This document shows, piece by piece, positions 25,309 through 35,600 of a stretch of DNA of 64,000 bases; position 1 is the stretch's first letter; each line of letters starts with the position of its first letter. Source of the stretch: Thunnus maccoyii (taxonomy: Eukaryota; Chordata; Actinopteri; Scombriformes; Scombridae); the NCBI RefSeq assembly GCF_910596095.1, contig NC_056534.1:8370990-8434989 (forward strand), in the 5' to 3' direction. The notes under the pieces are model-generated. The model was not told the origin of the DNA and ran no database searches. It saw nothing but the letters and a program-made list of their open reading frames with translations. The position numbers and the translations under genes are program-made.

Positions 25309-27143
25309 CTGATGAGAAGACAAGACAAATAATATTAGTCTACATTGTGGGGCACTAAACCTCTAATAATAAGGAGTAACTGCTGACCTCACAGCCTTAG
25401 AAGGATAATTAGTTTGTCCAAAATATGATTATTTTCTTTAGTTAGTTTTTAGGTCAGAGTAATCTTCATGATATCAATGATAAATGATTAATGAATGAAT
25501 GAATGAATGATTGATCCATATCCAATGATTTACAAATGGCTGATTTGTGTTGGAAAACTAATATAGCTGTGTAATGTGGACTGCAGTAGAAGAAATTTTA
25601 GATGTACAGCACATCTACGCTGCAGAATTTGGACCCCTAAAACTAATGGTACTGTACAATGTAGTTCTGTGTTGTTTTGTGTCACTTGAAGGATCATGCC
25701 ATCTGAGGGGAAGCAGGACAGACGAAGGTGATGTTTTTCCAATGCAGCAGAATTTAAAATATTCTGTTCTTTGAGAAGGAACCGCAAATCCTGCACACTC
25801 AGGTAAAAAATCCTACTTTCTTACTTGAAAGTCTACGAAGGTCTGAAGTGTTTTTAATTAATTAAGTAAAATTGACCTACAATGTGAGTTTTAAATCTTA
25901 GTGACCTGTCATTAAAGCCAAACTGAAATTTGAATTCTCTTCACATTTTGTGAAAGGAAATATAAACAATCATGAAACTGCAGATATTGTGCATAATTCT
26001 CAGTGTTTCAAAAGAAGATCAAACCGTTTTTGGACATATTTGTGGAAACAGTGTCTTAGCTTCAGGCCTGTGGGTGGGTGTTTCCCTTTGTAGCAATTGG
26101 CTGACATTTGAATGCTGTCGTTGTAAGGAGACACGCCGTCAGCTCGCTGCTGCTCAACTGACTAGAGCACGTCATACTCTGTATAGCCTCTAATGTTGCT
26201 GATAAAGGGAAAAAACATCTTGTATCGGGACGTTTTTTCCCCTTATCAACAAGTTCACATAGTGTTGTTTATGTCCTCTTAGTGATTAAAGACATCTGTC
26301 CATTTACAATATTCAGTATTTGGGAGGACCCATCATGCTGTGAAGTTTGTATTTCACCCAGAAACTGGACACTAGAAAGCTGGACTAACTAGCTTCCACT
26401 CAGAAAGTGAGAGCTATGAAAAATTGTTTGTTAATGTTAGCACTGATTCCCACAAAACGTCATTTTTGTTCATGTTATTCAACTCCTGCTGAGTCATTCT
26501 GCACACTCAGTGCTGTGTTTGTCCCACACTATCAAAAGGAGGAGGTCTAGTTGGCGTTAACTGTCTCTCTTTCACAGGTCCATATAGAGTATGATGATGG
26601 AAAATGATCAGACTGTCAAAACTATAAGTTGAAACTAAGAGCAATAGGTCCTTCAATGTCAGCAGACCCCATGATTTGAATCAGGACACTGAGTAACATG
26701 CTGTAAGCAGTGTTCAAATCACAGACGGGACCAAGTTACAGCTAAGAATGACTAGCAAGGACTAACTATGTATGAACCATTTCAGTGCCTGCTCACACAG
26801 ATGTTGCACCAATAAAATTACCAAACCATCATTGTCAGCTGGAGAACACTAATGTGGGGGGAGCTATTAAGGCAGAAAACAAACCCCTTAAATTTCTTCT
26901 TTTCAGTATTTACAGTACACAAGTACATAAGTCTAAACAAATACCAATGACATATGTACAGAGTTCTCTGCGAAAATGAATTTTAATGTAATTTGACTTT
27001 AAAAATTAAATGTTGTGCAAAATCTTGAACCTGAAGTCCTTGTTTTTCTAGATAGTGAAATGAATGAATGTATATACATGAATAAGTGATTTCAGATTAG
27101 AAATGAAATGTAATTTCTTGCAACAGAGCACAGTGTTGCTCAC
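25309..27143. other. Array spacer/intron relic
   Basis: This corresponds to the intron between tail and juxtamembrane exons in type A units. It carries a short TGAA microsatellite near 25,492-25,513. At 27,030-27,052 there is a stub of the juxtamembrane exon ('cctgaagtccttgtttttctag'), with its donor half deleted. The open frames here, such as 25,530-25,796, recur in every copy and look non-coding. Confidence 0.55.
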
Positions 27144-27331
27144 CTCCGAATCCTTTCTCAGATCTTCGATTGTTAGGGTGTAGTCACTTTCTTCAGACAT
27201 GTTGTATGTTACATGATTTCCATCTGTGACCAGTGAACCATTTTATGATTGAAGTGGGATGTTCAGGTGAGCAGGGCAGATCCACTGATGAACCTTTTAA
27301 GGCACAGATGCTGTTTGCTTCATCTGAACCC
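27144..27331 (-). pseudogene. Chimeric exon: V1 5' half fused to end of C2+TM exon
   Basis: From the acceptor at 27,331 the exon follows V1 with internal losses up to the E strand (YTLTIEDLRK). It then switches to the last bases of a C2+TM exon and its donor ('gattcggag' then gtgagc). The D-F strands, the whole C2 domain and the membrane segment are missing, and the phase at the junction differs from that of the genuine TM exon. An identical arrangement is at 41,513-41,700. Confidence 0.75.
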
Positions 27332-27551
27332 CTTTAAAAGAAGCTTTCATTTGGAAACATTTGGAACTGACAGTTGGAAGGCATTACATCCTTTTTTTGT
27401 TTTTTATTTTTTGTATAAATCAATTTACAAGTCATTATTCATTTTTTCTTTGACTATTTCAGCCAACAGTTAGAATTTACTCAGTAAAACACACTGAATG
27501 TGTGACATTTCCATTGACAGATAATTGCTATTAACTGTGATAAATTCATAC

Positions 27552-27628
27552 CTGAGATGTACAGGATGAAACCCATGAACACACATCCAGCTTCTGCCAA
27601 CAACATGGCTGTTGTAGTCTCTGATCTT
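27552..27628 (-). pseudogene. Signal exon of relic unit
   Basis: ATG at 27,604-27,606. It reads MLLAEAGCVFMGFILYISG with an intact donor, and is the closest in sequence to the signal exons of the genes at 44.9 and 56.2 kb. It precedes the chimeric V1 exon at 27,144-27,331, so the unit has a start but no membrane anchor. Confidence 0.7.
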
Positions 27629-27728
27629 CTACCTCATTCAAAGAATTAAAATTGTAACCCAACTGGTCAATACACTATCAACAGCTGTCTCCTTGAAGAC
27701 TTTAATTTGAGGAGTTGACTGTTGTTCA

Positions 27729-27820
27729 GTAGTAGAGAATCCAGAATCTGTAAATGAACTAATTTTGATGTCAAAGTGCTGGTTTTTCAGGTTTTGATCA
27801 GAATTTCTTGTCAAACACTT
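27729..27820. repeat. PLA2G6 intron fragment embedded in receptor relic
   Basis: About 92 bp matching phospholipase intron 13,230-13,322 ('aatccagaatctgtaaatga', 'aaagtgctggtttttcaggt'). It joins receptor flank on the left ('gactgttgttcag') and a V1 exon on the right ('aaacacttgcaacacgg'). The copy at 42,093-42,184 has the same junctions. Confidence 0.85.
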
Positions 27821-28342
27821 GCAACACGGAGCTTAGTTCTATTGAGCCAGCAGAGTGTTGGTGTCTCTGTAGTTTTGCTGCAATAGTAAGACTTTGCATC
27901 ACTCTCTCTTAGATCATTTATTGTTAGAGTTGGATGACTCTCTTCTTCATTTCATGCTTGAATTGGGATGTTGAGCTGAGCAGGGCAGATCCACTGATGA
28001 ACCCTTTAAGGCACAGATACTTTTGGCTTGTCCCTGAACCCCTTTAACAGAAGCATTAATTCATAATTATAACGTTCTTCTAGTACTAATCACTAAAAAT
28101 TTATAGTATGAAATATTGTAAATGAAGGACATTATTTGTATAATCTGCAATTTTCTTCAAGTTCTTGCACTTTAACTCCTATAATCAAGTAAAACATTAT
28201 TTTTTTACAGATTACAGTTAATAATCTCATATTGTATACATCATGTTTATAGTCATTATATAAGAAGAGATAAATAATAATTCATACCTGAGATGCAAAG
28301 AATGAAAGCCATAAACACACAGCCAGCTTCTGCCAACAACAT
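27821..28342 (-). pseudogene. V1 exon relic plus signal exon
   Basis: Signal exon 28,288-28,364 (ATG at 28,340-28,342, intact donor) and V1 exon 27,821-28,041. The V1 donor was replaced by the phospholipase intron fragment. About 110 bp is deleted inside the exon ('ctcttc' joined to 'ttcatttcatgcttg'), so this unit cannot encode a full domain. Its duplicate at 42,184-42,788 lacks the deletion. Confidence 0.8.
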
Positions 28343-29104
28343 GGCTGTTGTAGTCCCTCCGCTTCTAAACACAAAGTTGATTATATTAATTTTTTAATGG
28401 CCTTAACACACCTTCTGTGTTTATGAAAGCTCATAAAACATCAAATCTATAAATAAATGGTCAAAATCAACAGCAGTCCTCTTACAGAGTAAAGACTTAA
28501 GAGGACAGAATGGACTGTTGGTCATTGTGAGAGTTGCGGGCAGATGCACAGCATGAAGCTCTGACACCTAAAATTCACTTCCTTCTTGCTTCTTCCTCTA
28601 GTACAGAATCTACCTCACATAGTTCAGTATTTATTTGATGTCATATTTTGAGAAGGAAAATGTTGACTTTAACTTGGGGGTGCCATTATTTTTCTTACTC
28701 TGTATCTCATCACAATTCTTACTGTTATTTTCTGTTTTTATAGTGAATTGGTTCTTCATGCCAGATATTTTAGTGTTAAACTGCATTATATTTTCATTGA
28801 GAAGTTGTAAAAACTGCTGAAGTGAGAACAGAGAGACGTGAAGCTGTCTATGGACAGTGATGGTGGTATCTGTGGTGGAAACTGCAGAAGTTTATGGTGA
28901 CTTAAAACACTTCAGAGCATGCAGAATATGACAAATAATAGCATTTTTGTTTTTTTATTCTTCCTTTCTGTTTTCTGTCAATCAATCCACAATTTTCTAC
29001 AAATTGTTCACACTATAACTCCTAAACTCCATTAAAAATGTTATGTGTATTTCTTACAGTTAACAGTAAATGATCATTACATCAGAGAGGATAAACATTT
29101 ATAT

Positions 29105-29181
29105 GTAAGATGTACGGGGTGAAACCAGTAAACACACATCCAACTTCTGCCAACAACATGGTTGTTTTAGTCCCTCGCTTA
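29105..29181 (-). pseudogene. Relic signal exon, donor destroyed
   Basis: ATG at 29,157-29,159. It carries the same CTTACATATAA lesion as the copy at 24,097. The 500-700 bp on either side are spacer without exons. Confidence 0.7.
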
Positions 29182-30111
29182 TAATCAGTGGACCTTTTTC
29201 ACAGCAAACACTTTGACTTTTTCAAGCAGAAAAATTACAGGTGTAAATAATAACATCAATGTTGGCACCAATACTGGGTCTATAAGTTGATTGTATAACA
29301 GTGTTTGTATCTATTACATCATAACTGCTGACCTTACTGAAGAGTCTAAATTAAGAGCAGGTTTATAGAGAAATGACTGAAGCCAGAACAGACTGTTGGT
29401 CAGTGTGAGGGCAGCTGGCAGACATGCTGCATGTAGCTCTGATACCAAAATTAAACCTCCTTCCTCATCATAATTCTTAGTAAAACCACAGATAAACAAT
29501 TTATGTAGTGCAGCAGTAGTTTAGTTTTTGATGTCATATTTTGACATGGAGAACCTTCATATTTACTTTAAGGTGTCAATGTTTCTCATTTTTAAGTAAT
29601 GTATCGGCTCATCATGCAACATGCAGCAGTGTAAAGCTGCATCAAGTTATCATAAAAGGTGTCAAAGTTGTCACGTTGGTCAGAGAGGTGTGAGGCTGTC
29701 TGTGTTTGTTTCACAGTGGAAAAAAAAACACTTGTGAAGAGGAAGCTGCAGACATAGTTTTTATGTTCACATCATACACTACAGAACATGCAGAGTAGAA
29801 CATGTTTCCGAGAGCAAAATAAGTTTTACAAAAGCATTTTTACAGTTATAGCTTGAAATCAAACAGAAAACACAGTAATACAACATGAAGCACACCATAG
29901 CACACTACTATAAGTACTCTGTTCTCAATGATACAACATGTCCGTCAACAATCCACAACAAATCTAAAAATCGGCACAAAGCAAGACAGCATGTGAAAAT
30001 GTGGTCCAAATATATACATCATACTTCATCTCATTTAAATCTTCTCTGTGTGTTCCACTGATGAGGGACACAAGCCAAAACACATATGTATCACAATAAT
30101 TGTTCTCTATA

Positions 30112-30312
30112 TTACAAGTGTGGTCTTCTTTCTAGCAAATGTGAAAAAGTCTTCAGATACACTCGATCTGCTTTGTCAAAGTGTTTGTGTGGCTGAACGT
30201 TGGGGTAGAGAGGATGTGTCTGGGTCTTAGAAAAGTCGACTCTGCTACAGTGAAGATCATCCTGCTGTGTTGGTTGGGCTGAGATGTTTTCATTCACAGG
30301 ACCAGGGTTTAA
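30112..30312 (-). pseudogene. Tail-exon relic with same deletion and new C-terminus
   Basis: It matches 25,108-25,308: DLHCSRV in place of DLHYSRV, PLYPNV, then the spacer-derived end ADRVYLKTF and a stop at 30,112. The shared breakpoint shows that the deletion preceded duplication. Confidence 0.8.
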
Positions 30313-31783
30313 CTGATGAGAAGACAAGACAAATAATATTAGTTTACATTGTGGGGCACTAAACCTCTAATAATAAGGAGTAACTGCTGACCTCACAGCC
30401 TTAGAGGAATAATTAGTTTGTCTAAAATATGTTTATTTTCTTTTACAGATAGTTTTTAGGTCAGAGTAATCTTCATGATATCAATGATAAATGATTAATG
30501 AATGAATGAATGAATGATTGATCCATATCCAATGATTTACAAATGGCTGATTTGTGTTGGAAGACTAATGTAGCTGTGTAATGTGGACTGCAGTAGAAGA
30601 AATTGTAGATATACAGCACATCTACCTTTCAAAATTTGGACCCATAAAACTAATGGTACTGTACAATGTAGTTCTGTGTTGTTTTGTGTAACTTGAAAGA
30701 TCATCCCATCCCAATTTAAAATATTCTGTTCTTTGAGAAGGAACCGCAAATCCTGCACACTCAGGTAAAAAATCTTACTTTCTTACTCGAAAGTATATGA
30801 AGGCCCGAAGTGTTTTTAATTAATTAAGTAAAATTGACCTACAATGTGAGTTTTAGATCTTAGTGACGTGACATTAAAGCCAAACTGCAATTTGAATTCT
30901 CTCCACATTTTGTGAAAGGAAATATAAACAATCATGAAACTGCAGATATTGTGCATAATTCTCAATGTTTCAAAAGAAGATCAAACCGTTTTTGGACATA
31001 TTTGTGGAAACAGTGTCTTAGCTTCAGGCCTGTGGGTGGGTGTTTCCCTTTGTAGCGATTGACTGACGTTTGAATGCTGTCTTGTAAGGAGACACGCTGT
31101 CAGCTCGCTGCTGCTCAACTGACTAGAGCATGTCATACTCTGTATAGCCTTTAATGTTGCTGATAAAGGGAAAAAACATCTTGTCTTGATATTGGGTATA
31201 ATTCTGTTTCAAAAGAAAATCAAATCGTTTTGTACATATTTGTGGAAACAGTGTCTTAGCTTCAGGCCTTTACCCTTATCAACAAGTTCACATAGTGTTG
31301 GTTATGTCCTCTTAGTGATTAAAGACATCTGTGCATTTACAATATTCAGTATTTGGGAGGACCCATCATGCTGTGAAGTTTGTATTTCACTCAGAAACTG
31401 GAAACTAGAGAGCTGGACTAACTAGCTTCCACTCAGAAAGTGAGAGCTATGTAAACTAGCTTGTTAATGTTAGCACTGATTCCCACAAGATGTCATTTTT
31501 GTTCATGTTATTTCAACTCATTCCCAAATTATCAAAAGAAGGATGTCTAGTTAGCGTTAGCTGTCTCTCTTTCACAGGTCCATATACAGTATGATGATGG
31601 AAAATGACCAGACTGTCAAAAGTATAAGTTGAAACTAACAGCAATAGGTCATTTAATGTCAGCAGCCCCCCATGAATTTAATCAGGACACTAAGTAATGT
31701 ACTGTAAGCAGTGTTCAAATCACAGATGGGACCAAGTAACAGCTAACAATGACTAGGAAGGACTAACAATGTATGAACCATTT
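30313..31783. other. Array intron relic ending at a breakpoint
   Basis: It follows the tail-to-juxtamembrane intron of other units (compare 39,675-41,143) up to 'gtatgaaccatt' at about 31,783. There it switches to the upstream flank of a signal exon ('gagttgactgttgttcagtg') and then to phospholipase intron at about 31,845. No exon was seen. Confidence 0.6.
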
Positions 31784-31844
31784 GGATGAGTTGACTGTTG
31801 TTCAGTGTGAAGGTGGTAGCATGTGGGTCTGACATGAAAATTTC

Positions 31845-32390
31845 AGACAGACCTCACCATCACATGAACAATGCTGCTAGCATGGCTAAGAATTAGTAGT
31901 AGAGAATCCAGAATCTGTAAATGAGCTAATTTTGTCAAAGTGCTGGTTTTTCAGGTTTTGATCAGAATTTCTTGATCACTTGAACACTTTTAACATGAAC
32001 TAAAGCTCACATTTACTCTATTATCTTTTCACTCATACATTTGTTCTTGTGCAGGGTGATAGTGACCAGTGTTCTGGCTGACAGACATCCAGGAGAACTG
32101 CACATCTTCAGGAACTATGACCCTCTCGCTGTCCACAGAGAGCCCCCGTATACCACCACGGCCACGTTCCAGCCTCTTACTGTCCCACAAGGTACTAGAC
32201 CTACTGCACTAGTGTTCAAATGTTTTATGAATGGTGGGTGGTGGTGTGTGTTGCTGTCTGCCACAGTGTCCTTGATGTTACCACCAGACGGTAACATAAT
32301 AAAGTCACCATTTTTAACTCCTGCAGTGTTTAATGACACAGAGCAGCCAGATATGGCTGTCAAAGAGTAAATGATTAGGTGCTATAGCTG
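31845..32390 (+). pseudogene. pla2g6: Duplicated fragment of the PLA2G6-like pseudogene (one exon plus introns)
   Basis: Exon 32,055-32,191 (137 bp) duplicates 13,425-13,561: same length, same AG and GT, open, with LADRHPGELHIFRNYDP and a few substitutions (e.g. LAVHREPPYTTTATF). Flanking intron matches 13,180-13,424 on the left and 13,562-13,670 on the right. A short patch near 32,350-32,390 resembles 15,318-15,345. No other phospholipase exon accompanies it, so it is a non-functional fragment lying between two receptor units. Confidence 0.9.
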
Positions 32391-32546
32391 ACATTTTTCT
32401 CAGTTGATGCAGTCTCGTCATACGTCTCACAATCTTTAATTACATTCCAGTAACCTTTTAAGCAAGATTCATGAAAATCTGATCATTGGTGTGTTCAATG
32501 ATTATCAATGTAGATTTTAAACACCAAAGTGAAAGGACCCACAAGT

Positions 32547-32552
32547 TTTATT
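32547..32552 (-). terminator. Probable poly(A) signal
   Basis: AATAAA on the minus strand about 100 bp past the stop at 32,655. The matching site in the copy near 18.19 kb is changed to GATAAA. Confidence 0.4.
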
Positions 32553-32654
32553 AAAACAGTACCAGTGGAGTCTGAGATATCATAAAGCCCAACCTGTAAT
32601 AAGCTACATAATTCTTATTTCCCTCAAATATAATCAGTTGTAATGAAGAGATGC

Positions 32655-35600
32655 TTACTCAGGGCTTGTGTTGGATCTAAAGCGGACAGCAGCATAGAGG
32701 ACATGCGTCTGTTCTTGGGGCTGATGTGGCTGGACGGTGGTGTAGAGCGGATCTGTCTGGGTCTTAGAGAAGTTAACTCTGCTATAGTGAAGGTCGTCCT
32801 GCTCTGTCGCTTGAGCTGAGATGTCTTCATACACAGGACCAGGGTTTAGCTGATAAAGAAAGTAAGTAATATCATTCTACATTACGTTAAAGTTTTGGCT
32901 GATCCTCCAAAGCAATATGGAACAATTCCAAGTAGAACACAACTGATAATGGTTTTGGAAGAGATATTAAATGAGTGTAACAACAGATATTTGGTAACTT
33001 TACATTCTAGTTTCATGAATAACAATAAAAATACATTTTCCCATTTAGGGTTTCTCCAAGACAGTTATCAACACTGAAAATATTGATAAACAATGAAGAA
33101 ATAAGAACCTGCAAGAAAAGCATTTAACAAGGGTTGTTGTCAGTATTGTTATGTTATGTAGCAGAATTGTTTAAATTATTTTATTTTACCTGCTCCATAT
33201 TGTCTGATGTTTCAAGTCTAGGAGAACGGCTGGAGGACCTCTTTCTCCTGCTTAGTGAAATGAGTAAATATAAAAATGAATAGATGATGTCAGGTGAGTG
33301 TGTAAATGTCATGACTCTGAAACAAAGCTCATTGTTTCTCACCTAATCCAGAAGAACTCAGTGAGTGGTATTATAACCAGGAGAGCAGCAATAACTCCAA
33401 CTGCTGCTGTTGATGTTCCTGTGGTACTTTGGACAGTGAGAGTCTTTTCACCAGAGCTGATGTCTTGGTGGGTTTTGACAGCACATGAGTAGTTTCCTGC
33501 ATGTTGAATGCTGACTGGGTCTAGAACCAGGTGTTTGTTTTGGCTCTCTGGCACCATCAGAAGTCGACTGTTCAAGTACCAAATGTAGTTTGTGTCGTCA
33601 GTCAGAGGACAGTTGGTACTGCAGGTCAGTGTGACTCTCTGGCCCTCTGTCACCACAGCAGGATGCAACTTAACTTCCAAGCCTGAAAGATGATTAGATT
33701 AGTCAATAAATGTAAAAGAGACGTATCATCTCAAAAGTGTTCATACCTAAATTACAAACTAGGTTTGTCACTGTCCTTCAAAACAACCCAGATGACTGTT
33801 CCAGAAAAAAACAACTCATATACAGTAAGTGTTTTCTAATCTGCCACTCCTATGTTTAAGTTCCAGACAGGTTTAGGTAACTAAAACTACCGTACTAGTT
33901 AAAATCACCATCATGGTTAAAAAATGCTTTGTAGAAGATGAGACATGAAGCACAGACTCCTGTGTCAGAGTCACAGCCTTTTGTAGGCTCATCCATCCAT
34001 TCTGATCTCCTCTCTAACTATGGTGGCTGATAGAGCTCAATGCACTGCAACTTATTAAAACACAAACAAATGAAGACCTTCAACTTTTTGACACATATGA
34101 GACATAAAGAAATACACTGTAAATAAATAAACAATGCAAACTGTACAGAGTAGTAAATAGGCTTGTAGGTTACACACAAAGTCAAATTTGAAGCTCAAAC
34201 AAACATTGTTAGCTCATTTTTGAACACTAAAAAGCAAATCCAGACATCAGTTTTTCATGTCCCCCAGACACTTCTTTATTTTTGTAACTTCTCTTTTATT
34301 ATGTATGATTTGAAATGTTTCTGTATTTGCTTGTTTCCTATATTTGAAGCACACTTCTTCATATTGTGTGTCAAAGTGGTGAAAATGTTTTCTTCATTTG
34401 CCTGTTTACATGCATTTTTTTGAAGTTGCAGCATGTTGAACTCTCTCTCTCTCCTACACTGTTTTAGTGGGGATACAACTTCTACAATGATTTGACACAT
34501 TTAAATATGCATGATGTTTTAATTAGACCATTGAGGCAGTAGACAGAATACAGGCTCCTAATTTAGCCAAAGTTGGGAAATTAAGATTTATCTGTTAAAG
34601 TTCTTAAAACAGTTAATAATTGGACCATGGCTTCACTGTGAATGATTTATTGTGTGATATCTAAGAAATCACTGATCTGATTTTGACAAAACACAGATGC
34701 ATCTTTACACTTTGATGTTATGAATTTCAGGTGGTGCACGACCCTGCATACAGCTTATTGTGTGCACTTAATTTATAGTTATATCGTTTTGACTTTCTAC
34801 TCTTTTGTTAGTGTTATCATATTAAGCATGAACCAGCCTTTAGTCTTCTTGTAGGCATTAAAGAATAAAGTCTGCTGACTGCTGTTAGTACATGGTGAGG
34901 GAGCAGCACAGTTTCTAATAAAAAGTATACAGACAGGAATTACCTGAGACAATCAAAGTCACTCCAGGTGGATCACCCTTTAGTCTCCATGTCCATCTCC
35001 ATCTATCTATTTGTGGTCTGAATATGTATTCTGCTGAGTCAGTCTTCTTCAGGTTTTTGATTCTCAGGATGTGCTGGTTGTTCATGTTGTCAAGATACTG
35101 CACGCGAACTGCATCCTCAGTCAGCTCCGCAGCTTCCTCCTCAGTACTACTCTTCATTTTATACCAAACTTTAGACACAGGCTGCTGGTTGTCAGGATGC
35201 AAATATTCACTTGAAATGTCCACTGAAGAGCCTTCCAGGGCGCAGATTCTCCTTCTGATGTAATTTACACTCCAGCAGTTATTATAATCAACATCTGAAA
35301 TATAAATTAAAGACTTAAAATAGAGTCACTCTAAATAACTGCTAAAGTAGCCTTGCCTAATACTTAAATAAAAAAATCTGTGGTAGAAGTTCAGGTGTTT
35401 TTTTTATAAATCATGTTTTCTGCAAATCAGGAAATATCACACAATGTGAAAGCAGCTAAAACGCCTTTTTAAACGCATCATATTGGTCTTTTGCAAAAAA
35501 TGTAAAACATTGTTTGGATTTATACTGAAGCTTGCATTTATTTTGTCTTTATGGCACAATCTCTAAAATGAAATGGTTAAGTATTTTCAAATATCTAATG

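Larger units (their letters stand above)
18121..29185. repeat. Tandem segmental duplication, copy 1
   Basis: Exon for exon, this block matches 32,479-43,665 at an offset near 14.36 kb: tail 18,302/32,655; V1 22,686/37,053; signal 23,238/37,604; relic signal 24,097/38,465; tail relic 25,190/39,549; fused V1 27,144/41,513; signal 27,552/41,916; V1 relic 27,821/42,184; signal 28,288/42,734; relic signal 29,105/43,589. Similarity continues into the next spacer and tail. Exact ends were not determined. Confidence 0.85.

Noticed and set aside
25492-25513. CRISPR-like or regulatory meaning for the TGAA repeats
   Set aside because: Simple tetranucleotide microsatellite copied with the duplicated intron (also near 30.5, 39.9, 45.3 and 56.6 kb).
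25530-25796. Minus-strand 88-codon frame MQDLRFLLKEQ, repeated at 30.5, 39.9, 45.4 and 56.6 kb
   Set aside because: It sits inside the tail-to-juxtamembrane intron, has no domain, and one copy has an internal deletion. Best explained as a shadow of duplicated intron.
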